A stretch of 64,000 nucleotides of DNA from Bog-473 sp963753115 (GTDB lineage Bacteria > Actinomycetota > Acidimicrobiia > Acidimicrobiales > RAAP-2): NCBI GenBank assembly GCA_963753115.1, contig CAVWBB010000029.1, positions 1 to 64,000 of the forward strand, read 5' to 3'. The position numbers and the translations under genes are program-made. The notes under the pieces are model-generated. The model saw only the letters and a list, made by a program, of their open reading frames with translations, made no database searches and was not told where the DNA came from. Below, in pieces: positions 42,256 to 53,956 of the stretch. Position 1 is the first letter of the stretch. Every line of letters starts with the position of its first letter.

Positions 42256-42840
42256 ATGGCCGTCACGAGAATCGCCGGGCTGGTGCTCACCCCGGGGGCG
42301 AGCGCCGGGCGTGAGCAGTCGGGGCTCGTCGCCATCGATGAGGCGGTGACAGGGGTCGGCCTCGCCGTCGAGCGCGTCGAATTCCCCGGGCAGGCGGCCG
42401 GGAAGCGCCGGACCGATCCGCCGGCCGTGTGCATCGAGACCATCCGGGACGCCACGGTCGCGCTGGCGGAGCGACTGTCGGTCCCGACGAGTCGGATCGC
42501 CATCGGCGGCCGTTCGTTCGGTGGTCGGATGTGCTCGCTGGCCGCCGCCGAGGGCCTGAAGGTCGCCGCGCTCGTCCTCGTGAGCTACCCGCTGCACCCT
42601 CCGGGTCGCCCCGAGCGCCTCCGCACTGAGCACTTCCCCGAACTGCGCCTGCCGTGCCTCTTCGTCTCCGGCCGGCGCGACGCCTTTGCCACTCCGGAGG
42701 AGCTCGAACGTGACACCGCCGCCATTCCCGGTCCCGTCACCCGCCAGTTCGTCGACGGCGATCATTCCCTGCGCAAGAGCGAGGCCGAGGTGGCCGGCAT
42801 CGTCGCCTCGTGGGTGTCCAAGAAGAGCTCGCGCGCCTAG
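42256..42840 (+). CDS. Alpha/beta hydrolase, KANL3/Tex30-like
   Basis: 194 residues. The nucleophile elbow is GGRSFGGRMC, with the acid in VSGRRDAFATPEELE and the histidine in FVDGDHSLRKSEAE. The short form, starting directly with TRIAGLVLTPGASAGREQSG, is the family of small hydrolases related to dienelactone hydrolase. The substrate is unknown. The upstream gene in the opposite direction is the fructosamine-kinase-like protein; both could share a promoter region of 61 bases. Confidence 0.83.
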   Translation: MAVTRIAGLVLTPGASAGREQSGLVAIDEAVTGVGLAVERVEFPGQAAGKRRTDPPAVCIETIRDATVALAERLSVPTSRIAIGGRSFGGRMCSLAAAEGLKVAALVLVSYPLHPPGRPERLRTEHFPELRLPCLFVSGRRDAFATPEELERDTAAIPGPVTRQFVDGDHSLRKSEAEVAGIVASWVSKKSSRA

Positions 42841-42901
42841 GGGCGACCACGACGGAGACACCAGCGTGTGTCTGCGACGACGGGACTTACGACAAGCTCC
42901 T

Positions 42902-45076
42902 TCAGTCCCGCTCGGGTCCGACTGAGGCCGATACGGGCACCCGCTCCGCGCTGTGCAGGTGGGACACCAGCTCCTGCCGGTCGGTCACCGTCTTGGTGTG
43001 CATGTGGTGCGGCCACCAGAAATGGAAACCCTGCAACGCCGCCAAGGTGGGCACAATGCGGGTCGCCAACACGTTGGAGGCGAGGAGCACGCCGAGGGCC
43101 ACTGCGGCGCCGATCTCTTCTAACAGCTGGATCCCGGTCAGCAACAGCGAGGCGAACGTGCCGGCCAGAATGATCCCTGCTGCGGTGACTGCCGGCGCAC
43201 CTTCGACGATCGCGATGCGGGCCGCCTCGTGCGGCTCGACCCCCTGCTCGAACTCCTCGCGCAACCGGGTCGCCATCAAGATGTTGTAGTCGGTGCCGAC
43301 GGCGATCACGAAGATGTACACGATGATCGGTATGGAGAAGTCGAGCCCGTCGTAGCCCAGCCAACTGATGAACACGTAGGAGACGACCCCGAGGGTCGCC
43401 ACGTAGGTCAGCAGGATCCCGATCAGGAGGTAGGCGGCGCCGGCGAGGGCCCGCAGCAGGATCGCCAGCATCACGGCCACCACCAAGAGGGCCAGCAGGA
43501 GGATGTTGCGGGTGTCGTGCTGCAGGGCCGCCTTCACGTCCGCCAGTGTCGACGTGGGCCCGCCGGTCACCACGGTGGCGCCGGGCACGCTGTCGACGAT
43601 GGCGGCGCGGATGGGACCCGCCACGTTGGCGATGGCCTGGTTCGAGTACGGGTCGTCGGTCAGGAGGAACTCGATCATCGCGGCCTTGTTGTCGTCCGCG
43701 TACTGCACGGGGAGGACCTGTGCCACGCCCTGTGTGTGACCGAGCTTGGCGGCCAGCGCGTCGACGTCGGCACTGTCGAGCGGGGCCGACGACGTGACGA
43801 AGGCCTGGCTCGGCCCGAGGAAGCCGGCGGGGAAGGCCGAAGCGATCGTGTTGTAGGCCTCGGTCGATGGATTGGACTGCGGTAGCTCCGCCAGCTGGTT
43901 GTAGGTGACCTTGAGGTTGAGGACGCCGGTGGCCAGGACGACCAGCACGATGACGCTGGCCAGCAGCACGACCCCGGGTCGCTTGGCGACCGCGGCGCCC
44001 ATCCGCTCCGAGCGCGTCCGGTGCGCGGGGTCGTGGGGCCTGGGCGTGGTCGGCCAGAACACGGCGGTGCCGAACAGGCTGAGGACGGCGGGCACCAGCG
44101 TCAGCGCTGCCAACAGCATCAGGCCCACGCCGATGATGAGACCCGGAGCGAGGGAGCGCAGCTGGCCGATGGAGGCCACCAGGAGGGCGGCGAAGGCGAG
44201 CATGACGGTCACGGCCGCCGACACGATGACCTCGCCGGCGCGGCACAGGGCGACCATCAGGCTCTCGTGCGGATCCTGCCCCTTGCCCATCTGCTCGCGG
44301 TAGCGGAACAGCATGAACACGATGTAGTCCGTTCCCACGCCGAACATCACGACGATGAGGAGCGGTGCGAGCTCCGTGCTCACGGAGAACCCGAACCAGT
44401 CGGCGAAGCAGGCGGTCAAGGCTTGTGCCATCTGGTGCACCAGTCCGACGACCAGTAACGGCAGGAAGGCGATGATCACGCTGCGGAAGACCAGCGCTAA
44501 CAGAATCAAGATGAGCAATACCGTGGCGAACGAGATGATCTTCTCGGCCCGGTTGAACGCGGACGACTGGTCGACCGAGATGGCTGCGCTCCCGGTGAGC
44601 TGGCCCCGCAGCCCGGACCCGTTCAAGAAGGTGTCCGTATCCGACCGGAGCGCCTTGACGGCCGCGTTCGGACCGTCCTCACCGGGTTGCCCGTGCATGC
44701 TCACCTGGATCAGCTGCATCTTCTGGTCCTTCGCCAGGAAGAGCGGCGAGGTGCTCACGGAGCGCACCGATTCGATGTGCTCGTTGTCGAGCTCTGTGGC
44801 CAGCGCATCGATCTTTTGCAGGTCGGCCGCCGACAGCACCGAGTTGTCGGTGGCACCCACGGCGATGATGCCCGAAGCGGAGGCCACGGACGGAAATTCG
44901 TCGAGTGCCACCGTTTGGGCCTGGGTCGACTGGTACGACGTGGGGAGGCCGTAGCCCGCCGAGGTGAAGCTGGTGAGCGACGGCGCCAGTGACACGAGGA
45001 CGGCGGCGAGCACCACCCAACCGGCGATGATGTACCAGCGCCACGTCACGACGCGTTCGGCCAGCTTCCGAGTCAC
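42902..45076 (-). CDS. MMPL/RND-family exporter
   Basis: 724 residues from the GTG at 45076 with GAGGAGGAG upstream. About 12 membrane segments in two repeats are seen, with conserved LAPLLIVVMFGVGTDYIVFM then LFRYREQMGKGQDP in the first half and VYIFVIAVGTDYNILMATRL then REEFEQGVEPHEA in the second; the paired GTDY motifs are typical of proton-relay MMPL transporters. Two extracytoplasmic loops lie between helices 1-2 and 7-8. Actinobacterial homologues export lipids, glycolipids or siderophores. With the WS/DGAT genes it hints at lipid export, but the distance is large. No partner gene is adjacent. Confidence 0.92.
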   Translation of the reverse strand: MTRKLAERVVTWRWYIIAGWVVLAAVLVSLAPSLTSFTSAGYGLPTSYQSTQAQTVALDEFPSVASASGIIAVGATDNSVLSAADLQKIDALATELDNEHIESVRSVSTSPLFLAKDQKMQLIQVSMHGQPGEDGPNAAVKALRSDTDTFLNGSGLRGQLTGSAAISVDQSSAFNRAEKIISFATVLLILILLALVFRSVIIAFLPLLVVGLVHQMAQALTACFADWFGFSVSTELAPLLIVVMFGVGTDYIVFMLFRYREQMGKGQDPHESLMVALCRAGEVIVSAAVTVMLAFAALLVASIGQLRSLAPGLIIGVGLMLLAALTLVPAVLSLFGTAVFWPTTPRPHDPAHRTRSERMGAAVAKRPGVVLLASVIVLVVLATGVLNLKVTYNQLAELPQSNPSTEAYNTIASAFPAGFLGPSQAFVTSSAPLDSADVDALAAKLGHTQGVAQVLPVQYADDNKAAMIEFLLTDDPYSNQAIANVAGPIRAAIVDSVPGATVVTGGPTSTLADVKAALQHDTRNILLLALLVVAVMLAILLRALAGAAYLLIGILLTYVATLGVVSYVFISWLGYDGLDFSIPIIVYIFVIAVGTDYNILMATRLREEFEQGVEPHEAARIAIVEGAPAVTAAGIILAGTFASLLLTGIQLLEEIGAAVALGVLLASNVLATRIVPTLAALQGFHFWWPHHMHTKTVTDRQELVSHLHSAERVPVSASVGPERD

Positions 45077-45199
45077 GGCACTCCTCCTCGCCCGTCTACG
45101 CCGGGGATGTGTCGACGCGAACGCACCGCTGGCGCACATCGTCGCCCGTCCGGAGCCGAAAGGCAACGACTCTCCACCTGGCGGCCGCCGCCAGGTGGC

Positions 45200-45922
45200 T
45201 CAACGCATGGCGATCCGTTCGAGGACATCGGCCGTCGCATCCGGTGCGGCGAGCATCATGTCGTGCCCGCTGGCGAGTTCATGGGTCTCCCAGCCGGCGG
45301 CGAGAGCAGCGCTGGCGAACACGTCCAGGCTGGGCAGGGGCGGGCTCGTGTGCGCGACGTAGATCTTGCGCACCCGGTCAAGCGGGCCGGGGTCGAATTC
45401 CGTCGGTTCCATCTGGCACCGGAACGGGAAATCGGTCAGGCGCGGGCCGATCCAGGCGCGCTGCGCGGCGTCCGAGATCCCCCACTGCTCCAAGAAGGCA
45501 TCGGAAGCCGGGAGGAACCAGCCCTCGCCCGATTCGGCCACCTGCTGGCGGTAGCGCTCCGCAACCTCAGGGGGCTCGACGTCGAGAAGGTTCTGGCCGG
45601 GTGCGGTGACGAAGGCGCCGAGATACACGACCGAGGCCAGCCGCTCCTCGGCCCGCTCGGCCAGGGGACCAGCCAGGATGCCGGCGTAGCTGTGCAGGAC
45701 CAGGTGGACGTCGGAGAGGTCCTCGAACCACAGCAGCTCCTCGAGGTCCTGCACGTGCGTCAACACACCCACGTCAGGGGTGAGACCGCCCCGGCGATCA
45801 CCCTGCCCGCTCAGCGTGGGCCCGTGGACGTCGTGCCCCCGCTGGGTCAACCGGCGCCGCACGTCGCGCCAGCACCAGCCTCCGTGCATGGCGCCATGGA
45901 CGAGTACGAATGTGGCCACCAC
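45200..45922 (-). CDS. Alpha/beta hydrolase (esterase/hydroxynitrile-lyase-like)
   Basis: 240 residues; two adjacent GTG codons (45922, 45919) could start it. VLVHGAMHGGWCWRDVRRRL is the usual oxyanion strand; the nucleophile lies in HLVLHSYAGILAGPLAE (HSYAG elbow); the C-terminal histidine in ELASGHDMMLAAPDATADVL. This pattern matches esterase/salicylate-esterase-like enzymes (the MES/HNL group). The substrate is unknown. It is divergent from the histidine kinase gene. Confidence 0.85.
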   Translation of the reverse strand: MVATFVLVHGAMHGGWCWRDVRRRLTQRGHDVHGPTLSGQGDRRGGLTPDVGVLTHVQDLEELLWFEDLSDVHLVLHSYAGILAGPLAERAEERLASVVYLGAFVTAPGQNLLDVEPPEVAERYRQQVAESGEGWFLPASDAFLEQWGISDAAQRAWIGPRLTDFPFRCQMEPTEFDPGPLDRVRKIYVAHTSPPLPSLDVFASAALAAGWETHELASGHDMMLAAPDATADVLERIAMR

Positions 45923-46098
45923 AGCTCCTCTCTCCGGGACCTACCCGAGCGACGCGGCGTGCTGCGCCGGGATCGAACTCCCTGTTCGCAGGCTTCCTTT
46001 CTTCCCTCGCTCGGGCTTCTCCACCCGGACCGAAATGGTCGATCCAATCCCGCACAACCACTTTCAATCCAGGCCTCGATTCTGCCGTCATAAGTGGA

Positions 46099-49341
<3,243 letters not shown>

Positions 49342-49546
49342 TCGCCGTGCGCTCGAGCGCACGGCGCACACATTGAAAGGAGCCAGTGCCAACGTGGGAG
49401 CCAGCGGACTGGCGGACGTCTGTGCCGGTCTGGAGACACGGGCGCGGCAGGCGCAGCTCCACGATGCCGCAGTCCTGATGGAGCAGTTCGACACAGAGCT
49501 GGCCCGGGTGCGAGCCGCCCTCGAAGGCATGACGGCGAGGGCCTGA

Positions 49547-50527
49547 GTGCGCGTCCTCATCGTCGACGACGATCCCACGAGCCTGCTGCTGCTCAAGGCG
49601 ATCGTGTCGCGGCTCGGGCACGAGTGTGTGGTTGCCGAGGACGGCTCGGGTGCATGGGAGGTGCTGTCGTCCGGCGGGATCGACGTCCTGCTCACGGACT
49701 GGATGATGCCCGGACTCGACGGTCCGGAGTTGTGCCGCCGCGTGCGGGGCGAACCAGGTGACAGCTACATCTACATCGTGCTGACGACGGGGCTCGACCA
49801 TCCCGAGCACATCCTCGAAGGCATGGGTGCCGGGGCGGACGACTATCTCACCAAACCGGTGGATTCGTTCGCGGTGCAGACCCGCCTCGTGGCGGCCGAG
49901 CGCGTGACGGGGCTGCACTCCAAGCTGGCGCAGACCCAGGCCGAGCTGGAGCGCGCCAATTTCGAATTGCTCGAGCGGTCCTTGACCGACGATCTGACTG
50001 GCCTCGGGAACCGCCGGCGCATGGAGGAGGACCTGGCGCGCACCCACGCTCGGGCGGTGCGGCTCGGTCGCCCGTACGGGGTGGCGCTCTTCGACATCGA
50101 CCACTTCAAGTTCTACAACGACCACTACGGGCACATTGCGGGCGACGAGACGCTGCGCCGGGTGGCGGCGTGCATCGATCTGGTGGTGCGGGCGGGGGAG
50201 TGCGCCTACCGCTACGGGGGCGAGGAGTTCCTTCTGCTGATGCCCGATTGTGAGCCGACCAATTCGATTTTCGTCACCGGGGAACGCATCCGCCAGACGC
50301 TCGTCGAGGCGGAGATCTCGCACGCCGCCCGGCCGTCCTCACCGTCGCTCGTCACCTTGAGCGGCGGCGTCTCGTGCTGGACGCCTGGCTCCCCGCTCTC
50401 GCCACTCGACGTCATTGAGCAAGCGGACGAGGCGCTCTTCCTGGCCAAGTCAGCCGGGCGCAATCGCATGCGGGCGGCACCGAGCCTGGCGGTGCAGGTC
50501 GACGCCGATGCCTCCGTCAGCGGCTGA
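49547..50527 (+). CDS. Response regulator with GGDEF domain (diguanylate cyclase)
   Basis: 326 residues from a GTG that directly follows the preceding stop. Receiver domain (1-120): LIVDDDPTSLLLLK and DVLLTDWMMPGLDG with phospho-acceptor D51, K103 in YLTKPVD. The GGDEF domain follows a coiled linker (residues 120-145), with the signature RYGGEEFLLLMPDC (224-228) predicting active c-di-GMP synthesis. The inhibitory I-site RxxD is degenerate (RAGE at 215-218), so feedback inhibition may be weak. It forms a phosphorelay output with the hybrid kinase and Hpt module upstream. Confidence 0.93.
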   Translation: MRVLIVDDDPTSLLLLKAIVSRLGHECVVAEDGSGAWEVLSSGGIDVLLTDWMMPGLDGPELCRRVRGEPGDSYIYIVLTTGLDHPEHILEGMGAGADDYLTKPVDSFAVQTRLVAAERVTGLHSKLAQTQAELERANFELLERSLTDDLTGLGNRRRMEEDLARTHARAVRLGRPYGVALFDIDHFKFYNDHYGHIAGDETLRRVAACIDLVVRAGECAYRYGGEEFLLLMPDCEPTNSIFVTGERIRQTLVEAEISHAARPSSPSLVTLSGGVSCWTPGSPLSPLDVIEQADEALFLAKSAGRNRMRAAPSLAVQVDADASVSG

Positions 50528-50546
50528 CGGCGCGCACCCGTCCGCG

Positions 50547-51173
50547 TCACACCACCGCGGCGCCCTGGGTGAGGGTCGTGCGCAATGCCCTGAATCCCGC
50601 CGACGTCTGTTCCACGAACTCGTCGTCGCGTGCCGGATCTCCCCGCTGCAGCCAGGTGAGCGTCGTCTCGACCAGCCAGCCGAACAGGGCCTCGGAGTGC
50701 CAGGCGTCGAGGAGCTCGTCGCCCGTGTCGAGCTCGCTGAGCTGACGCACGACCGAAACCGCCACCGAGCGCAGATCGGCGGCGTATGCCGCGAATTGCG
50801 GCTCGCGGGCCGCATGGCGCCACAACAGGGTGAAGGCGGCAGGATCGTCCCGGGCCACCGTGAGGAGCGTCCGGGGCCCGAGGCCGTTGTGCGTCGGCAT
50901 CGCCAGCTCCGCACGCAACTCCACACCGAGTTCCTCGAAGACCTGCTGGAGGATCTCGCGGTAGAGCTCCTCCTTCGACCCGAAGTGCCGGTAGACGATC
51001 AGCTTGGTCACGCCGCAGGCGGCGGCCACGTCATCCATGGACGTCTCCGCGAAGCCCGACGCGGCGAATGCCAGGGCCGCACTGTGCAGGATGGCGGCCC
51101 GCCGCTCGGCTCGGGGTAGCAGCTTGCTCTCGGTCTGTATACACGTAAGTATATACCGGAGAGTTACAGCCAA
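50547..51173 (-). CDS. TetR-family regulator
   Basis: About 208 residues. The start is uncertain: there is no in-frame ATG in the right place, and a TTG at 51173 is taken. The helix-turn-helix is TESKLLPRAERRAAILHSAA, then SMDDVAAACGVTKLIVYRHF and GSKEELYREIL (about residues 15-75); the remainder is a helical ligand domain. It is divergent from the diiron-like/LLM operon and a near-palindromic site lies at 51137-51156, inside its own 5' part. It probably represses both directions. Confidence 0.8.
   Translation of the reverse strand: MAVTLRYILTCIQTESKLLPRAERRAAILHSAALAFAASGFAETSMDDVAAACGVTKLIVYRHFGSKEELYREILQQVFEELGVELRAELAMPTHNGLGPRTLLTVARDDPAAFTLLWRHAAREPQFAAYAADLRSVAVSVVRQLSELDTGDELLDAWHSEALFGWLVETTLTWLQRGDPARDDEFVEQTSAGFRALRTTLTQGAAVV
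51137..51156. promoter_or_regulatory. Candidate TetR operator, GTATACAC-GTAA-GTATATAC
   Basis: The two 8-bp arms are inverted repeats with one mismatch (GTATACAC versus the complement of GTATATAC), spaced by 4 bases. It lies 40 bases upstream of the start of the diiron-like gene at 51196 and within the 5' end of the TetR gene. A dimeric repressor there would cover both promoters. Confidence 0.6.
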
Positions 51174-51195
51174 GATGATGCGGGAGGGTGCAGCC

Positions 51196-52227
51196 ATGGG
51201 CACGGCGCAGGTCGAGTTCACCGAGAAGGAGCTCCTGGCCGACCTCACGGTCGCCGAGCCGCTCGTCGCCGGGGGCGTCCGCTGCCACGGCGGCTTCGAC
51301 GAGGACGGCCGCTACGTCTCGCCGCGGACCAGGTTCCGGCTGCCGGCCATCGCCTCCTGGGCCGCGCAGAACAGCGAACGTTTCTCGAGTGAGCTGATCG
51401 ACGTCCCGTTGGAATGGTGGGAGCGCTCCTTTCCCAACGTCGAGCAGGCGCGTTTCCTCATCCGGGCCGGTGTTCCCGAGCCGTTGATGGCGACCCTGAC
51501 GCGGATCGGGACGGTCGAGGGTTACGGCGCCAACATCCGCCTGCTGCAGCCCAAGAACCTGCAGCGGCACTTCGTCGAGGACATCGGAGGGACGGCCATC
51601 GACCACCTCGGCCGCGGGCTCTTCGAGGCGCATGGCCGCGACGAAGCGGGCTGGGACGTGGAGGCGGGCCACAAGGACATGTGGTTCGCCGCCCGCGACA
51701 TCGCCTTCGAGCGGTCGTGCGAGGAGCTCGACATCGAAGCGATGCTGGCCCGGATGGGATTCGGTCCCAGCAGCTCGGCCGCCGCCGCCCGACTGCTCCC
51801 GGACGACATCCCGCACGAGCTCGAAGTGATGGTCTCGCTGATGGTTCGCGTCCTCTTCATAGAGATCTCCGCCTTCCACACCTTCGCCTGGGCTGAGGAA
51901 TGGATGTCCGACACTGAGCTCGTGGCGGGCGACGGCGAGGCCGCCCGGCTCGTGGGCTACATCCGGGCCGACGAGTCGCCGCACGTCGGCTACCTGCGGG
52001 CCGCGCTCACCGAGATGCGCGACCGGACGTGGCGGGGTGAAGGGGGACAGCTCCACGCCGGCAGCGACATGATCAGCAGGATCTGGGAGCCGCTGCTCGC
52101 CCACAGCCTCGGCCCGGTGCGAGAAGAGGGCCGGCGCGGGGCACTGGCCGAGGTGGAGTTCTGGTGCGCCCAGCGAACGAACGGGTCGGACATCCTGGCC
52201 GAGTTCCACTCGCTCGGAGCCGCATGA
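51196..52227 (+). CDS. Conserved protein with diiron (ferritin-like) ligand pattern, function unknown
   Basis: 343 residues from the ATG at 51196 (GGGAGG upstream). The C-terminal part shows an all-helical pattern with Glu and His suited to a di-metal site: VLFIEISAFHTFAWAEEWMS and GYIRADESPHVGYLRAALTE, an E-x-x-H motif preceded by a Glu helix. I do not recognise a named family for the N-terminal 180 residues (PLEWWERSFPNVEQARFLIR). It overlaps the LLM oxidoreductase gene (ATGA, 52224-52227), so the two act together, possibly as an oxygenation system. Confidence 0.72.
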   Translation: MGTAQVEFTEKELLADLTVAEPLVAGGVRCHGGFDEDGRYVSPRTRFRLPAIASWAAQNSERFSSELIDVPLEWWERSFPNVEQARFLIRAGVPEPLMATLTRIGTVEGYGANIRLLQPKNLQRHFVEDIGGTAIDHLGRGLFEAHGRDEAGWDVEAGHKDMWFAARDIAFERSCEELDIEAMLARMGFGPSSSAAAARLLPDDIPHELEVMVSLMVRVLFIEISAFHTFAWAEEWMSDTELVAGDGEAARLVGYIRADESPHVGYLRAALTEMRDRTWRGEGGQLHAGSDMISRIWEPLLAHSLGPVREEGRRGALAEVEFWCAQRTNGSDILAEFHSLGAA

Positions 52228-53588
52228 AGTTCGGGGTCTTCTACGAACACCAGCTCCCCCGCCCGTGGGAGGAAGACTCCGAGTACCGCCTCCTGCAGGA
52301 CGCACTGGAGCAGGTCGAACTGGCCGACCGCCTCGGCTTCGACGTGGTCTGGGAGGTCGAGCATCACTTCCTGGAGGAATACAGCCATTCCTCGGCGCCC
52401 GAGGTGTTCCTCGGCGCGTGCAGCCAACGAACCAAGGACATCAGGCTCGGTCACGGGATCATCCAGACCGCACCGGGCTACAACCACCCGGCGCGGACGG
52501 CCGAGCGGGTGGCGACGCTCGACCTGCTCTCGGGTGGACGTGTGGAGTTCGGCTCCGGGGAGTCGGGCTCGGAGGCCGAACTGGGGGGCTTCCAGGTCGA
52601 TCCGGCGACCAAGCGCGAGGCGTGGCTCGAAGGGTTGCAGGTCACGCTCCGCTGTATGACCGAGACGCCGTTCACCGGCGTCGACGGTCGCTTCGTGCAG
52701 ATGCCGCCGCGCAATGTCGTCCCGAAGCCGATGCAGCGTCCGCATCCGCCTCTCTGGGTCGCGTGCTCCCGACGCGACACCATCCTGCTGGCGGCAGAGA
52801 AGGGAATCGGCGCGCTCACGTTCGCGTTCATCGATCCGGAGGAAGCGCAGAAGTGGGTGGCCGACTACGAGCAGACCCTGGCTGATCGCTGCGTCCCTGT
52901 CGGGCTGGCGGTGAATCCGAACATCGCGTGCGTCACCCAGATGATGTGCCACCCCGAGGAGAAGGTGGCGCTCGACCGCGGCCTGGAGGGAGGGAACTTC
53001 TTCGGCTACTCGCTCGGGCACTACTACGTCTTCGGGGAACACCGGCCCGGCTCGACCGACGTCTGGAGCGAGTACCTGGAGCGCCGGGGCGAGAAGGGCT
53101 ATGCACCGGAGATCGAGACGGCACTGCGCCAGGAGCGCCTCGGGGCCAAGTTGGCCGGCGGCGACCGCACCGGGCTGCGGGGGGCGACCGGGACGCCGCA
53201 GCAGGTCCGGGCGTACCTCGAGCGGTTCGAGGAGGCGGGCGTCGACCAGGTCATCTTCGTGCTGCAGGCAGGCAAGAACCGTCACGAGCACATCTGCGAG
53301 TCGCTCGAGCTGTTCGGCCGTGAGGTGCTCCCGGCCTTCAGGGATCGCGACGCGGCCCAGGTGCGGGCGAAGGCGGCGCGTTGTGCGCCGGCGATCGCGG
53401 CCGCGCTGGAACGGCGGGCCGACGAGACGCCGCCGCCCCCACTCCCTCCCGACTACGCGTTCCCGGCCATGCCGCGGCGCTGGGCTGACGAGACCGGGAG
53501 CGAGGAGATCAAGGAGTGGTTGGAGCACTTTGCCGACGCCCGCGCCAAGGGCGTCCGCGACGAGGGGCTCGGGATCCTGGGCCACTGA
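52224..53588 (+). CDS. LLM-class flavin-dependent oxidoreductase with long C-terminal extension
   Basis: 454 residues. The luciferase-like TIM barrel spans about 1-370: MKFGVFYEHQLPRPWEEDSE, EVEHHFLEEYSHSSAPEVFL, HGIIQTAPGYNHPARTAERV, GRVEFGSGESGSEAELGGFQ and GTPQQVRAYLERFEEAGVDQ. After it come about 80 residues rich in Pro, Arg and Glu, absent from most members. EVEHHF resembles the subgroup of FMN-dependent monooxygenases. It starts in the last codons of the diiron-like gene, forming a tight two-gene operon under the divergent TetR regulator. The substrate is unknown. Confidence 0.9.
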   Translation: MKFGVFYEHQLPRPWEEDSEYRLLQDALEQVELADRLGFDVVWEVEHHFLEEYSHSSAPEVFLGACSQRTKDIRLGHGIIQTAPGYNHPARTAERVATLDLLSGGRVEFGSGESGSEAELGGFQVDPATKREAWLEGLQVTLRCMTETPFTGVDGRFVQMPPRNVVPKPMQRPHPPLWVACSRRDTILLAAEKGIGALTFAFIDPEEAQKWVADYEQTLADRCVPVGLAVNPNIACVTQMMCHPEEKVALDRGLEGGNFFGYSLGHYYVFGEHRPGSTDVWSEYLERRGEKGYAPEIETALRQERLGAKLAGGDRTGLRGATGTPQQVRAYLERFEEAGVDQVIFVLQAGKNRHEHICESLELFGREVLPAFRDRDAAQVRAKAARCAPAIAAALERRADETPPPPLPPDYAFPAMPRRWADETGSEEIKEWLEHFADARAKGVRDEGLGILGH

Positions 53589-53627
53589 CGAGGAACCCCG
53601 AGGCGGACCGCATCCGCCGCCAGGCTG

Positions 53628-53644
53628 ATACCCTATAGGGGTAT
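53628..53644 (+). promoter_or_regulatory. CsoR-type operator (ATACCC-TATA-GGGGTAT)
   Basis: The near-perfect palindrome, with C and G tracts separated by TATA, matches the known CsoR/RicR operator pattern (TACCC, short AT-rich centre, GGGTA). It ends 22 bases before the csoR-like start codon at 53667, in the promoter position. It predicts autorepression lifted by a metal. Confidence 0.75.
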
Positions 53645-53666
53645 TGGGTACGGCGATCGGAGGACC

Positions 53667-53951
53667 ATGCGCCCGGGATACATCGACAGCAAGGACGCAC
53701 TGCAGAAACGTCTGCGGAGGGTGGAGGGCCAGGTCAGGGGTCTGCAGCGCATGGTCGAGGAAGACCGCTACTGCATCGACATCTTGGAGCAGGTCTCGGC
53801 GGCCACCAAGGCCCTCCAGGCGGTGGCGCTCGAGCTGCTCGACGACCACCTCGCCCATTGCGTGTCCGACGCGGTGCGCCAAGGTGGGGACGAAGCGACC
53901 GAGAAGCTGAACGAGGCCTCGGCGGCCATCGGCCGGCTCGTTCGCTCCTGA
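53667..53951 (+). CDS. csoR: CsoR-type metal-sensing repressor
   Basis: 94 residues, DUF156 family, four-helix tetramer. The copper ligands of Mycobacterium tuberculosis CsoR (C36, H61, C65) are conserved at the same numbers: YCIDILEQVSAATKALQAVA (C36) and DDHLAHCVSDAV (H61, C65); Y35 is also present. This set favours Cu(I) rather than the formaldehyde or persulfide sensors of the same fold. The ribosome site GGAGGACC is good. It is the first gene of the operon with the permease-YHS gene (5-base gap), under an operator of the right type. Confidence 0.88.
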   Translation: MRPGYIDSKDALQKRLRRVEGQVRGLQRMVEEDRYCIDILEQVSAATKALQAVALELLDDHLAHCVSDAVRQGGDEATEKLNEASAAIGRLVRS

Positions 53952-53956
53952 CCGCA

